Assembly (NCBI GenBank): GCA_900546295.1 | Contig: URCK01000037.1 | Coordinates: forward strand, 1 to 15,370 | Direction: 5' to 3' | From: an uncultured Eubacteriales bacterium | GTDB taxonomy: Bacteria; Bacillota; Clostridia; Oscillospirales; Oscillospiraceae | Length of the DNA: 15,370 nt | Shown here: piece by piece, positions 6,755 to 15,027 of the stretch | How positions within the stretch are numbered: the first letter of the stretch is position 1 | Layout: every line of letters starts with the position of its first letter | Translations under genes and position numbers: made by a program | Notes under the pieces: generated by a model | What the model was told of the DNA's origin: nothing | What the model saw: the letters and a program-made list of their open reading frames with translations, nothing else | The model's database searches: none

Positions 6755-9700
6755 TCAGTTCTGGAACTGCGTCCAGTCGCGGTTCGCGCGCAGCGCGATC
6801 CACTGCTCGTCGCCGTTCTTTTCGCTTGCCGCACGCTCATAGGTGTGGCTGTTGGTCGCTTCCTGCACCGCGATATAGAACCACTGACCGCTCTGGCAGT
6901 CGGGGAAGGTCAGCATCGCATTGTAGGGAAGCAGGTGGCTCTCCACAGAGGGCACACGCTCGAGCACGCGGTTGATCATGGTCATGGTCTCGGCGCGCGT
7001 GATGTTCTGCTGCGGCTTGAAGCTGCCGTCAGGATAGCCGGCGATCCAGCCGTTGCCCGCGGCCAGCTTGATATAAGCCTCTGCCCAGTGGCCGGCGATG
7101 TCGTTGAAGCGATCCTCGCTCTTGTTGAGCTTGGCAAAGAGCGCGATGATCTTGGACATCTCGGCACGGGTGATGGGTGCGTTCGGACGGAACGTGCCGT
7201 CGGGATAACCGCTGATGATGCCCGCATTGCTGAGGGTGGAGACCGCGTTGTTGAACCAGTCGCCTCTGTTCACGTCGCTGTAGGCGTTCGTCGTCATCCA
7301 GAACTGGTTGCGGCTGTCGTCGGTCAGCAGGCGGAAGAAGATCGTCGCGGCCTCGGCGCGGGTGATGTTGCCGCTGGGTCGAACCATGCCGTCAGGATAA
7401 CCCACAACGTAGGCGTAGTGGTCGTCTCTGTTCAGCGCAGGCTTGACAACGGGAACGTAAATGGTGCCGGTATTATACGTGTTGCAGAAGACGATCGCAC
7501 CCTCAGAGGGATCCTCAGAGCCTCCGGCAAGCGTCTTCGTAACCTTGTCAACAACAAGTTCATCATCATTCAGGCCGACATCCACAGTGAGATAGTAAAC
7601 ACTGGTATCATAGCCCATCGCGCCACTTGGAATAATCTCCTTTACCTCATAGCGATAGCTGCCGCGTTCAGTGAAGCCCAGCTCACCAACGAAAGGCTTA
7701 AGGCCGGACTCGCCGCTGCCGTAGCTAACGGTGATGGTCATTGCCTTGCCCAACTCATTGTTCACCACCGGCGTCACAGTCGCGGAATAAGTTACGCCCG
7801 TAAAGGCCCTGCTGCCGATGATTCTGAGATCCTTCTGGATATACTGGCCGAGGTTAAAAGCAAGATTAGGAAGCTGACGAACCTCCAGCGTGCCGTTCAC
7901 ATAGGTAACAACATAATTACCCTGCTCGGCCTCGCCGCTCGGGATAATATCAAAGAACTCTCCAGCACCTGCCGCTTCGGTGTAGTCGCAGGAGATCGTG
8001 TAGGTGATCTTATCATCATTGATCGTGCCTTCCACCTGTGCGGAGTAGGTCGGCACGGGAGAACCGGAGAACACATACATGTCGTTGGCCGTAACCGTGG
8101 CAGGCTTCGGGATGATCTTGAGGGTCACATCGTCGCAGGTCAGGTCATTGTAGCCTTCCCTCGTGGCCTTGACGCTCACGGTCACGGGGCCATCGGAAAC
8201 GTTGGTCACGCTCGGAGCGGTGGTCGTCCACTCGCCGTCACCGGCCTTGTAGTAGATCGTGAAGGTTTCATCGCTGACCGTTGCGCTTGCAGCGTGGGCC
8301 TTGCCGTCGTACACCCATTCGCCGCCCGCTGCGCTCAGCTTTGCGTCGCTGGCCGCCGTCTTGATCGTGAAGTCGCCCTTCAACACGGTGACGGTGTAGT
8401 TCTCGTTCGCGGTGTAGGTCGCATCCAGAACCTCCTTGTAGGTTCCGACCGTCTGCACCTCAGCATTTGTACGGAAGTAGCTGATTGTACCGAGGTCGTT
8501 CTCACCGACCAGGCCTTTCACCGTACCGGTGAATGCGGGGTCGTTCTCACCAAAGGACTTCTCCGCAGGTTCGACCGTGATGGTGGCAGGCTTCGGGGTG
8601 ATCTCAAGGTAACCGTCCTCAACGATAAAGGTGACATTGGCAAAAATGCTGCTCTTGTTCGTAAAGTAACTCTCATTGAGACCCATGTTGTAGGTTTTTG
8701 CATCGGTTTCAGTTATAGAGGCAGTACCATTGAACTCAAAATCGCTCTCCGTGTAGCCGGCATAGGGTGCGCCATTACAGGTAATGCTTTCAACCGTATA
8801 TCCGGTCACAGAATGCGGATTGCCATCATACTCCACGCGATTTGCATTGCCCTTGATTGTAACAACAACTGGATCAGTAATCAGAACTTTAACTGCGGGA
8901 ATCGGGAAGTATACCTGCGTATTCTCACCGACTTTCAACGTGGTCACACCATTGAGCGGAGTATAACCGTCCTCATTGACTGTTACCTTTTTAGGATCAA
9001 CTGTAACCTTATAGGTCTTAGTGTAGGTGTAAACGGTCTTGTTTCCATCTTCCACTCCCACAGCTCCCTTAAGCTCCCATTCAGGCGAGAAGCGACCATC
9101 CGCACTCACACCGATGGGCAGGGTATCTGTCACCACGCCAGATTTCAAGCCGGTGGTGATGCTGGTGCTAATTGCCGCAAACACCTCATACAATTCATCT
9201 GCGCTATCGGCGTTGTAGGCCGTTTTATCAGAGGTTGCAATCTTGGTCTTGAGGTAATCGCCAACCGTGATTTTCTCTGGGTAATAAGATCCCCCAAAAT
9301 AGCCTTCCGGTCTGTCGTAGTCTGTAATCTTGTCTTTGCTTGCGCCAAAGCAGACTGTGTAGAGTGTGGTCTTTTCCTTCAGTACATTCGCACTGTCCTT
9401 GGTGCTCTGGAAGGTATCATAATCGCATCTGTCTCCTTCGCCTTTAACACCATACCACGTTCCACCGATATTGATGGATTTTTTGTTTGTTTCTGTCGTC
9501 AGATAGTACGTTGGCTTACCATCAGTCAAAGCGATCACATTCGTATAGCCAATCTGAGAAACCGCAGTGGCATCGAGCTGAACACTGGCAAAGCGCAGAC
9601 CGGCATCCAAATTGGTACCGCCGGCTATTTCCAGTTGATTGATCATATGAACCGCTGTATTGTAGTTTGCTGGGTTGGACACGTCCACCCAGTCCTGCTG

Positions 9701-10165
9701 AATCCCGCCAGTCGTTGCGAACCAGACAACGGAAACATAGCGGCCCAGATTCAGATCCTCAGTATCCACTGTACTTCCATTATTGTCAAAATTCTTGAGA
9801 CCGCTGTACGCTTTCATAAAGCTGATTGCGGCGACTTTCGCAGCTTTCAGCCTTTTGCCTTCCATTGAGTTCGAACAGTCGATGACCAGCACGGTCGCAG
9901 CAGAGCCAGGCGGCGTGGTCGCAGTTGTCTGCTCCATTACGACCTCAAGCGTGACCTCATACTCATTGGGGTTTGTGGTCGGTCTAGCCGTCTTGTTGAT
10001 AGATTGCACTCCTTCCGGCAGCATCTGATTGACGGTGCCCTCAACCCAGCTGCCATGCTCATAGTAGCCGTATTTTACTGAGTTCTCCGTCGCCAGGGCG
10101 CTGATGGGCAGCAGACTGAGCGTCATCACGCACGCCATCAGCACTGCCATCAATCTCCTTTTCAT
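6755..10165 (-). CDS. SLH-anchored surface protein with vWA, MBG-like and pilin-type isopeptide domains
   Basis: Secreted cell-surface protein of 1136 residues, probably an adhesin. The signal peptide MKRRLMAVLMACVMTLSLLP ends near ISALA. A von Willebrand A domain (about 85-340) has a complete MIDAS: DCSNS (96-100), Thr184 in GGTNLDAG, and Asp215 in LTDGKP. Beta-rich MBG-like repeats span about 430-765, with linkers EITPKPATITV and IIPKPATVTA. A Spy0128/FctA-like pilin domain (about 766-898) carries the candidate isopeptide trio Lys778, Glu842 and Asn895 (FCNTY). Three SLH domains (about 908-1085), each with ITRAE, bind secondary cell-wall polymer. A tail with FPDCQSGQWFYIAVQEATNS follows. 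AAGGAG (10174-10179) lies 8 bases before this start; an ATG 18 bases further upstream lies before that site and is not used. GC falls in the first half of the gene. The target ligand is unknown. Confidence 0.9.
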   Translation of the reverse strand: MKRRLMAVLMACVMTLSLLPISALATENSVKYGYYEHGSWVEGTVNQMLPEGVQSINKTARPTTNPNEYEVTLEVVMEQTTATTPPGSAATVLVIDCSNSMEGKRLKAAKVAAISFMKAYSGLKNFDNNGSTVDTEDLNLGRYVSVVWFATTGGIQQDWVDVSNPANYNTAVHMINQLEIAGGTNLDAGLRFASVQLDATAVSQIGYTNVIALTDGKPTYYLTTETNKKSINIGGTWYGVKGEGDRCDYDTFQSTKDSANVLKEKTTLYTVCFGASKDKITDYDRPEGYFGGSYYPEKITVGDYLKTKIATSDKTAYNADSADELYEVFAAISTSITTGLKSGVVTDTLPIGVSADGRFSPEWELKGAVGVEDGNKTVYTYTKTYKVTVDPKKVTVNEDGYTPLNGVTTLKVGENTQVYFPIPAVKVLITDPVVVTIKGNANRVEYDGNPHSVTGYTVESITCNGAPYAGYTESDFEFNGTASITETDAKTYNMGLNESYFTNKSSIFANVTFIVEDGYLEITPKPATITVEPAEKSFGENDPAFTGTVKGLVGENDLGTISYFRTNAEVQTVGTYKEVLDATYTANENYTVTVLKGDFTIKTAASDAKLSAAGGEWVYDGKAHAASATVSDETFTIYYKAGDGEWTTTAPSVTNVSDGPVTVSVKATREGYNDLTCDDVTLKIIPKPATVTANDMYVFSGSPVPTYSAQVEGTINDDKITYTISCDYTEAAGAGEFFDIIPSGEAEQGNYVVTYVNGTLEVRQLPNLAFNLGQYIQKDLRIIGSRAFTGVTYSATVTPVVNNELGKAMTITVSYGSGESGLKPFVGELGFTERGSYRYEVKEIIPSGAMGYDTSVYYLTVDVGLNDDELVVDKVTKTLAGGSEDPSEGAIVFCNTYNTGTIYVPVVKPALNRDDHYAYVVGYPDGMVRPSGNITRAEAATIFFRLLTDDSRNQFWMTTNAYSDVNRGDWFNNAVSTLSNAGIISGYPDGTFRPNAPITRAEMSKIIALFAKLNKSEDRFNDIAGHWAEAYIKLAAGNGWIAGYPDGSFKPQQNITRAETMTMINRVLERVPSVESHLLPYNAMLTFPDCQSGQWFYIAVQEATNSHTYERAASEKNGDEQWIALRANRDWTQFQN

Positions 10166-10173
10166 TTTATCCA

Positions 10174-10179
10174 CTCCTT
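10174..10179 (-). promoter_or_regulatory. Ribosome binding site that decides the surface-protein start
   Basis: AAGGAG on the minus strand, 8 bases before the ATG at 10165. It lies downstream of the in-frame ATG at 10183, so that earlier codon would be untranslated leader. The signal peptide then begins directly with MKRRL. Confidence 0.85.
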
Positions 10180-10247
10180 GCATCTAAATTTATCCATCCC
10201 GCCGGAGGGGAGGCCCCTGCGATGAGATAAGATCTGTTGATATCATC

Positions 10248-10274
10248 GATGACACACGCTCATTTATTTGTCAA
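10248..10274 (-). promoter_or_regulatory. Possible promoter of the surface-protein gene
   Basis: A perfect -35 hexamer TTGACA lies at 10274-10269 on the minus strand. No good -10 is found 16-18 bp downstream; GATGAT near 10247-10242 would need a 21-bp gap. The assignment rests on the -35, the AT-rich surroundings and the position about 100 bases before the start codon. The start may depend on an activator or lie elsewhere in the region. Confidence 0.3.
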
Positions 10275-10277
10275 TAT

Positions 10278-10307
10278 TTTTACGGTATATTTACTGTTAA
10301 GAATTAC
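10278..10307 (+). promoter_or_regulatory. Pho-box-like TTTTAC/ATTTAC repeats in the divergent region
   Basis: TTTTAC at 10278-10283 and ATTTAC at 10289-10294 start 11 bp apart, and AATTAC follows at 10302-10307. The stretch TTTTTACGGTATATTTACT matches 14 of 19 positions of the corresponding stretch before pstS. It sits just upstream of the -35 of the leftward gene. AT-richness makes chance similarity possible. Confidence 0.35.
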
Positions 10308-10493
10308 ATTCGCCCCAGGAATTTTCAATGTGTTTTTGTGTATTATGACTGGTTTTTTCGTCATAATGTGTCTTTGTCCGTCGCTCAGACACTTCTTTCG
10401 CCCTTTCCCGTCCGTCGTTCGCGGACGCTTCGGTCCCATTTTTTCTTGAGGGCTGTCAAGATAATTGTTAATTCTCGTTCATATTCTTAACAG
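10294..10493. repeat. 11-bp inverted repeat flanking the divergent promoter region
   Basis: CTGTTAAGAAT at 10294-10304 is the exact reverse complement of ATTCTTAACAG at 10483-10493. Read in the direction of each divergent gene, ATTCTTAACAG precedes a -35-like hexamer: 19 bases before TTGACA on the minus strand and 17 bases before TTGTCC on the plus strand. This suggests a shared operator or activator site. Function is inferred only from position. Confidence 0.5.
10342..10392. repeat. Two neighbouring dyads in the intergenic region
   Basis: ATTATGAC (10342-10349) and GTCATAAT (10360-10367) are perfect inverted arms around a 10-base T-rich centre. Immediately after, GTGTCT (10368-10373) and AGACAC (10387-10392) form a second dyad. 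Either could be a protein-binding site or a hairpin in a transcript. This belongs to the 437-base stretch 10166-10602, in which I see no credible gene. Confidence 0.4.
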
Positions 10494-10510
10494 ACCCTGA
10501 ACTTTACTTA

Positions 10511-10538
10511 TTGTCCTTCCCCGCCATACAATTATAAT
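10511..10538 (+). promoter_or_regulatory. Sigma-A-type promoter of the activase fusion gene
   Basis: TTGTCC (10511-10516) and a perfect TATAAT (10533-10538) are 16 bp apart. Transcription would start near 10545, leaving a leader of about 58 bases that ends in AGAGGT (10592-10597), 5 bases before the ATG at 10603. Confidence 0.7.
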
Positions 10539-10602
10539 ATCAGATGAAATCCGGGCGGGGCTCTTTGCCGTCCGGGCGCAACGACATGAAAAGAGGTTTC
10601 CC

Positions 10603-13600
10603 ATGAAAACGTATCAGGCAGGCATCGACGTCGGCTCCACCACGGTGAAGCTCGTCGTTCTCGATGAAAACGACAATATGGTCTTCGGGCAGTACCAGCG
10701 CCACCTGTCCCACACGCAGCGCGCGCTGTCCGATCTGTTGCAGCAGGCGCACAAGGTGCTCGGCGAATGCGCGCTCTCTCTGCGCGCCACCGGCTCGGGC
10801 GCGATCAACCTTGCCAAGGCGCTCGGCATTCCCTTCGTGCAGGAGGTCGTCGCCGTCGCGCAGGCGCTTGAGCGCGTCGCGCCGCAGGTGGACGTCGCCA
10901 TCGAGCTTGGCGGCGAGGACGCCAAGATCATCTACTTCAAGGGCGGGCTCGAGGAGCGCATGAACGGCGTCTGCGCCGGCGGCACCGGCTCGTTCATCGA
11001 CCAGATGGCCGCTCTTTTGCAGACCGACGCCTCGGGTCTTGACCGCGAGGCCGCGCACTACCAGCAGATCTACCCCATCGCCGCGCGCTGCGGCGTGTTC
11101 GCCAAGACGGACATTCAGCCCCTCATCAACGAGGGCGCGACGAAGGCCGACCTTGCCGCCTCGATCTTTCAGGCGGTCGTCAACCAGACGATCTCGGGTC
11201 TTGCCTGCGGCAAGCCCATCCGCGGCCACGTCGCATTCTTAGGCGGCCCGCTCCACTTCCTCCCCCAACTCAAGGCCGCCTTCATCCGCACGCTCAAGCT
11301 GACGGATGAGACGACCATCGACCCCGAAAATTCCCATCTCTTCGCCGCCATGGGCGCAGCCATCGACGAAACGAAGGCGGACGCCCAGCCGCTCAGCGCG
11401 CTCATCGAGCGCCTCCGGAGCGGCGTGCAGATGGACTTTGAACTCAAGCGCCTGCCGGCGCTCTTTGAAGATGAAGCAGACCTTGCCGCCTTCCGTGCGC
11501 GCCACCACAAGGCCGTCGTGCCGCGCGCCGACCTCTCTTCCTACGAGGGCGACTGCTTCCTCGGCTTCGACGCGGGCTCGACGACGACGAAGCTCGCGCT
11601 CGTGGGCGCAAAGGGCGAGCTGCTCTGGTCGTTCTACGCGAACAATCAGGGAAATCCCATCAAGACCGCCATGCAGGCGGTACATACCCTGCGCGAGGCG
11701 CTGCCGGAGGGCGCGCGCATCGCGCGCTCCTGCTCCACGGGCTACGGCGAGGCGCTGCTCAAATCCGCCTTCTCGCTCGACGAGGGTGAGGTCGAGACCA
11801 TCGCCCACTGCACCGCCGCGTCGTTTTTCGATCCCAAGGTCGACTGCGTACTCGATATCGGCGGGCAGGACATGAAGTGCATCAAGCTCAAGGACGGCGC
11901 GGTGGACACAATACTGCTGAACGAGGCCTGCTCGTCCGGCTGCGGCTCGTTCCTTGAAAACTTTGCCAACTCCCTCGGCATGACGGCGCAGGAGTTTGCG
12001 CACGAGGCGCTCTTTGCCAAGGCCCCTGTCGATCTTGGCACGCGCTGCACGGTGTTTATGAATTCCAACGTCAAGCAGGCGCAGAAGGAGGGCGCGAGTG
12101 TGTCCGATATCTCGGCGGGTCTTGCCTACTCCGTCATCAAAAACGCACTCTATAAGGTCATCAAGCTCTCCGACGCGAGCGAGCTCGGCTCGCACGTTGT
12201 CGTGCAGGGCGGCACGTTCTTTAACGAGGCCGTACTGCGCGCATTTGAGCGCATCTCTGGCGCGCAGGTCACCTGCCCCGACATTGCGGGCATCATGGGT
12301 GCCTTCGGCGCGGCGCTGCTCGCGCGCGACCGCTATCACGGGCAGAAGAGCACGATGCTGCCGCTTGCAGACATCGAAGCGCTGACCTACAAGACCTCGA
12401 CCGCGCGCTGCCAGGGCTGCCAGAACCACTGCATGCTCACTGTCAGCGTCTTCCCCGGCGGGCGGCGGCACGTCAGCGGCAACCGCTGCGAAAAGGCCCT
12501 GCGCGGCGAAAGCGCTGCCAAACCCGGCGAAAATATCTTCGCCTACAAGCGTGAGCGCATGTTCGCCTATCCCCCGCTGGAAGCCGAAAACGCGCCGCGC
12601 GGCGAGATCGGCATTCCGCGCGTGCTGAATATGTATGAAAACTATCCCTATTGGGCGACATTTTTCCGCAATCTGGGCTTCCGCGTCGTGCTCTCGCCCT
12701 TCTCCACGCGCGCGCTCTATGAGCTGGGCATGGAGAGCATCCCCTCGGAGTCCGAGTGCTATCCTGCAAAGCTCGCGCACGGCCACGCCCAGTGGCTCAT
12801 CGACCACGGTCTCAAGACCATCTTCCATCCCTGCGTGTTCTACGAGCACCAGGAGGTGCCGGGCGCGCAGAACCACTACAACTGCCCCATCGTCGTCTCC
12901 TACCCCGAGAACATCAAGAACAACGTCGAGGGCGTGACCGACGGCTCGGTGCGCTATCTGCGCCCCTTCCTCGCCTTCACGAGCGAGAAGATTGCAGCGG
13001 ACCGCCTCGCGCAGTTCTGCCGCGAGGTCTGGGACATTCCCGAAAAGGAGACGCGCCGCGCCGCGCACCTTGCCTGGGAAGAACAGCAGCGCGCCAAGGC
13101 CGATGTCCGCGCCGCGGGCGCGAAGGCGCTCGCCGAGATGGAGAAATCCGGCGGCAGCGGCATCGTCCTTGCAGGCCGCCCCTACCACGTTGACCCCGAG
13201 ATCAACCACGGCATTCCCGAGCTCATCGCGGCCTACGGCCTCACGGTGCTGACCGAGGACTGCCTGCCCATCGACTTTACCCCCAAGCGCCCCGTGCGCG
13301 TGAACGACCAGTGGGTCTACCACTCGCGGCTCTACACGGCGGCGGAATTCGTCTGCGGACGCGACGATCTTGAGCTCATCCAGCTCAACTCCTTCGGCTG
13401 CGGACTCGATGCCGTCACGACCGACGAGGTCTGCGAGCTTCTGGAACAGGGCGGCAAGCTCTACACCTGTCTCAAGATCGACGAGGTAAACAACCTCGGC
13501 GCGGTGCGCATCCGCATCCGTTCGCTGCTCGCCGCCGTCGCCATGCGGTGCGAGCGCGGCATCCATTCGACCGCGCAGGTGAAGCCCTTTGAGCGCGTCC

Positions 13601-14910
13601 ACTACACCAAGGAGATGCAGCGCGAGCGCTACACCATCCTCGCCCCCCAGATGAGTCCCATCCACTTTGACCTCTTGGAGCCCATCTTCCGCCACTATGG
13701 CTACAACTTTGAGGTGCTGAAAAACGACGACCGCAACGCCATTGACGTCGGCCTCAAATACGTCAACAACGATGCCTGCTTCCCCTCGATCACGGCGGTC
13801 GGCCAGCTGATGGAGGCGGTGACCTCCGGCCGCTACGACACCGATCATCTCGCCCTCATCATGTCGCAGACCGGCGGCTGCTGCCGCGCGAGCAACTACA
13901 TCGCCTTCATTCGCCGCGCGCTCAAAAAGGCGGGGCTGGAGCACATCCCCGTCATCTCGCTCAACGCCAACGGCATGGAAACGAACGAGGGCTTCCGTGT
14001 TTCGCCTGCGCTGCTGCTCACGGCGGCGCGCGGCATCGTGCTCGGCGATGTGCTGATGCGCTGTCTGTATCGCGTGCGGCCCTACGAGCTTACACAGGGC
14101 AGCGCGAACGCGCTGCACCACAAGTGGCGCGACATCTGCATCGAGTCCCTCACAAGCGCGCACCCGAAGTACAGCTACGCCCAGCTCTGCCGCGGCATCG
14201 TGGAAGACTTTGACGCCTTCCCCATCGACGAAACGCTCAGAAAGCCGCGCGTCGGCGTGGTCGGCGAGATCCTTGTCAAGTACATGCCGCTTGCGAACAA
14301 CCACCTCGTTGAGCTTTTGGAGCGCGAGGGCGCGGAGGCGGTCGTGCCCGACCTTCTTGACTTCTTCGCCGCGACCATCTACGAGCAGGACTACAAGCAT
14401 ACGCACCTCGGCAAGGGGTGGACGGCTTCGGCCGCCGCAAAGCTCGGCATCCCGGCGCTTCAGCGGATGCGCCGCCCGGCGATCGAAGCGCTTGCGGCCA
14501 GCAGGCGTTTTGACCCGCCCATGGCCATCGGCCATGTCGCCGAACTCGCCAAGCCCTTCCTCTCGATCGGCAACCAGTATGGCGAGGGTTGGTTCCTCGC
14601 GGGCGAAATGGCGGAGCTCATCACCTCCGGCACGCCGAACATCGTGTGCATCCAGCCCTTTGCCTGCCTTCCGAACCATGTGGTCGGTAAGGGCGTCATC
14701 AAGGCGCTGCGCGCGGCCTATCCCGGCGCGAATATCGTCGCCGTAGATTATGACCCCGGCGCGAGCGAGGTCAACCAGCTCAACCGCATCAAGCTGATGC
14801 TCACCTCGGCGCAGCGCGCGCTGCGCGAAGGGGAAGAGCCGCCAAAAAAGCCGAAAAAGCCGGCCGCGCCCACCCGCAGCCTGCCGCGCTCCAAGGTCGC
14901 CATGTTCTGA
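10603..14910 (+). CDS. Giant acyl-CoA dehydratase activase-related protein (two BadF/HgdC ATPase domains + DUF2229/HgdB-like region)
   Basis: Cytoplasmic iron-sulfur protein of 1435 residues, the usual size of this fused anaerobe family. ATPase domain 1 (about 1-255) has GIDVGSTTVKL, ELGGEDAK, Cys124 in NGVCAGGTGSF and Cys163 in AARCGVF. ATPase domain 2 (about 318-575) repeats this with GFDAGSTTTKL, DIGGQDMK, Cys443 in EACSSGCGSF and Cys482 in GTRCTVF. In HgdC two such cysteines per subunit hold one [4Fe-4S] cluster across a dimer; here both halves are in one chain. A four-cysteine cluster, CQGCQNHC plus Cys629, follows at 603-629. DUF2229 begins about 668 (GIPRVLNMYENYPYW), and HgdB-like sequence with Cys719, 744, 761, 933, 1059, 1093, 1094 and 1355 fills the rest. 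The tail is Lys/Pro-rich. No dehydratase subunit genes are adjacent. ATP-driven electron transfer is inferred; the substrate is unknown. Confidence 0.9.
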   Translation: MKTYQAGIDVGSTTVKLVVLDENDNMVFGQYQRHLSHTQRALSDLLQQAHKVLGECALSLRATGSGAINLAKALGIPFVQEVVAVAQALERVAPQVDVAIELGGEDAKIIYFKGGLEERMNGVCAGGTGSFIDQMAALLQTDASGLDREAAHYQQIYPIAARCGVFAKTDIQPLINEGATKADLAASIFQAVVNQTISGLACGKPIRGHVAFLGGPLHFLPQLKAAFIRTLKLTDETTIDPENSHLFAAMGAAIDETKADAQPLSALIERLRSGVQMDFELKRLPALFEDEADLAAFRARHHKAVVPRADLSSYEGDCFLGFDAGSTTTKLALVGAKGELLWSFYANNQGNPIKTAMQAVHTLREALPEGARIARSCSTGYGEALLKSAFSLDEGEVETIAHCTAASFFDPKVDCVLDIGGQDMKCIKLKDGAVDTILLNEACSSGCGSFLENFANSLGMTAQEFAHEALFAKAPVDLGTRCTVFMNSNVKQAQKEGASVSDISAGLAYSVIKNALYKVIKLSDASELGSHVVVQGGTFFNEAVLRAFERISGAQVTCPDIAGIMGAFGAALLARDRYHGQKSTMLPLADIEALTYKTSTARCQGCQNHCMLTVSVFPGGRRHVSGNRCEKALRGESAAKPGENIFAYKRERMFAYPPLEAENAPRGEIGIPRVLNMYENYPYWATFFRNLGFRVVLSPFSTRALYELGMESIPSESECYPAKLAHGHAQWLIDHGLKTIFHPCVFYEHQEVPGAQNHYNCPIVVSYPENIKNNVEGVTDGSVRYLRPFLAFTSEKIAADRLAQFCREVWDIPEKETRRAAHLAWEEQQRAKADVRAAGAKALAEMEKSGGSGIVLAGRPYHVDPEINHGIPELIAAYGLTVLTEDCLPIDFTPKRPVRVNDQWVYHSRLYTAAEFVCGRDDLELIQLNSFGCGLDAVTTDEVCELLEQGGKLYTCLKIDEVNNLGAVRIRIRSLLAAVAMRCERGIHSTAQVKPFERVHYTKEMQRERYTILAPQMSPIHFDLLEPIFRHYGYNFEVLKNDDRNAIDVGLKYVNNDACFPSITAVGQLMEAVTSGRYDTDHLALIMSQTGGCCRASNYIAFIRRALKKAGLEHIPVISLNANGMETNEGFRVSPALLLTAARGIVLGDVLMRCLYRVRPYELTQGSANALHHKWRDICIESLTSAHPKYSYAQLCRGIVEDFDAFPIDETLRKPRVGVVGEILVKYMPLANNHLVELLEREGAEAVVPDLLDFFAATIYEQDYKHTHLGKGWTASAAAKLGIPALQRMRRPAIEALAASRRFDPPMAIGHVAELAKPFLSIGNQYGEGWFLAGEMAELITSGTPNIVCIQPFACLPNHVVGKGVIKALRAAYPGANIVAVDYDPGASEVNQLNRIKLMLTSAQRALREGEEPPKKPKKPAAPTRSLPRSKVAMF

Positions 14911-14943
14911 GCGCTTTGAGGCGGCAGAAATTGAAAAATTCTC

Positions 14944-14972
14944 TTGCTTTTCGGCACTTTCTATGGTATTAT
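14944..14972 (+). promoter_or_regulatory. Promoter of secG with extended -10
   Basis: TTGCTT (14944-14949), 17 bp, then TATTAT (14967-14972) preceded by TGG, an extended -10 element. The weak -35 (3 of 6) fits with the TGN extension. It lies 34 bases after the preceding gene's stop, so secG has its own start even if read-through occurs; no terminator is seen between the two genes. Confidence 0.65.
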
Positions 14973-15027
14973 AAGTACCTGTGAATATAGCGTGAGCGTC
15001 ACGTTCAACAATTTGGAGGTTTTCAAC

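Noticed and set aside
6845..9868. Open frame of 1007 codons on the plus strand, opposite the surface-protein gene
   Set aside because: No recognisable domain and no good ribosome site; the minus strand encodes an unmistakable vWA/SLH protein with signal peptide and terminator.
10166..10183. Six-residue N-terminal extension (MQGVDK) of the surface protein
   Set aside because: The AAGGAG site lies within these codons and points to the downstream ATG, which begins a standard signal peptide.
10206..10218. AGGGG/CCCCT mini-stem in the surface-protein leader
   Set aside because: Only five pairs around a three-base loop; too small to call without conservation.
10237..10449. 70-codon hydrophobic frame in the intergenic region, starting with TTG
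   Set aside because: No Shine-Dalgarno sequence, lies across the dyads and the leftward promoter region; hydrophobicity follows from T-rich sequence.
11239..14679. Open frame of 1146 codons on the minus strand, opposite the activase fusion
   Set aside because: It is an antisense frame kept open by the strong GC bias at third codon positions. The translation is low-complexity in Arg, Ala, Val, Asp and His, with no domain, and the plus strand has clear conserved motifs.
14944..15027. Upstream extension of secG to 103 residues
   Set aside because: It would start on the -35 hexamer of the secG promoter and exceed normal SecG length; TTGGAGGT directly precedes the ATG at 15028.
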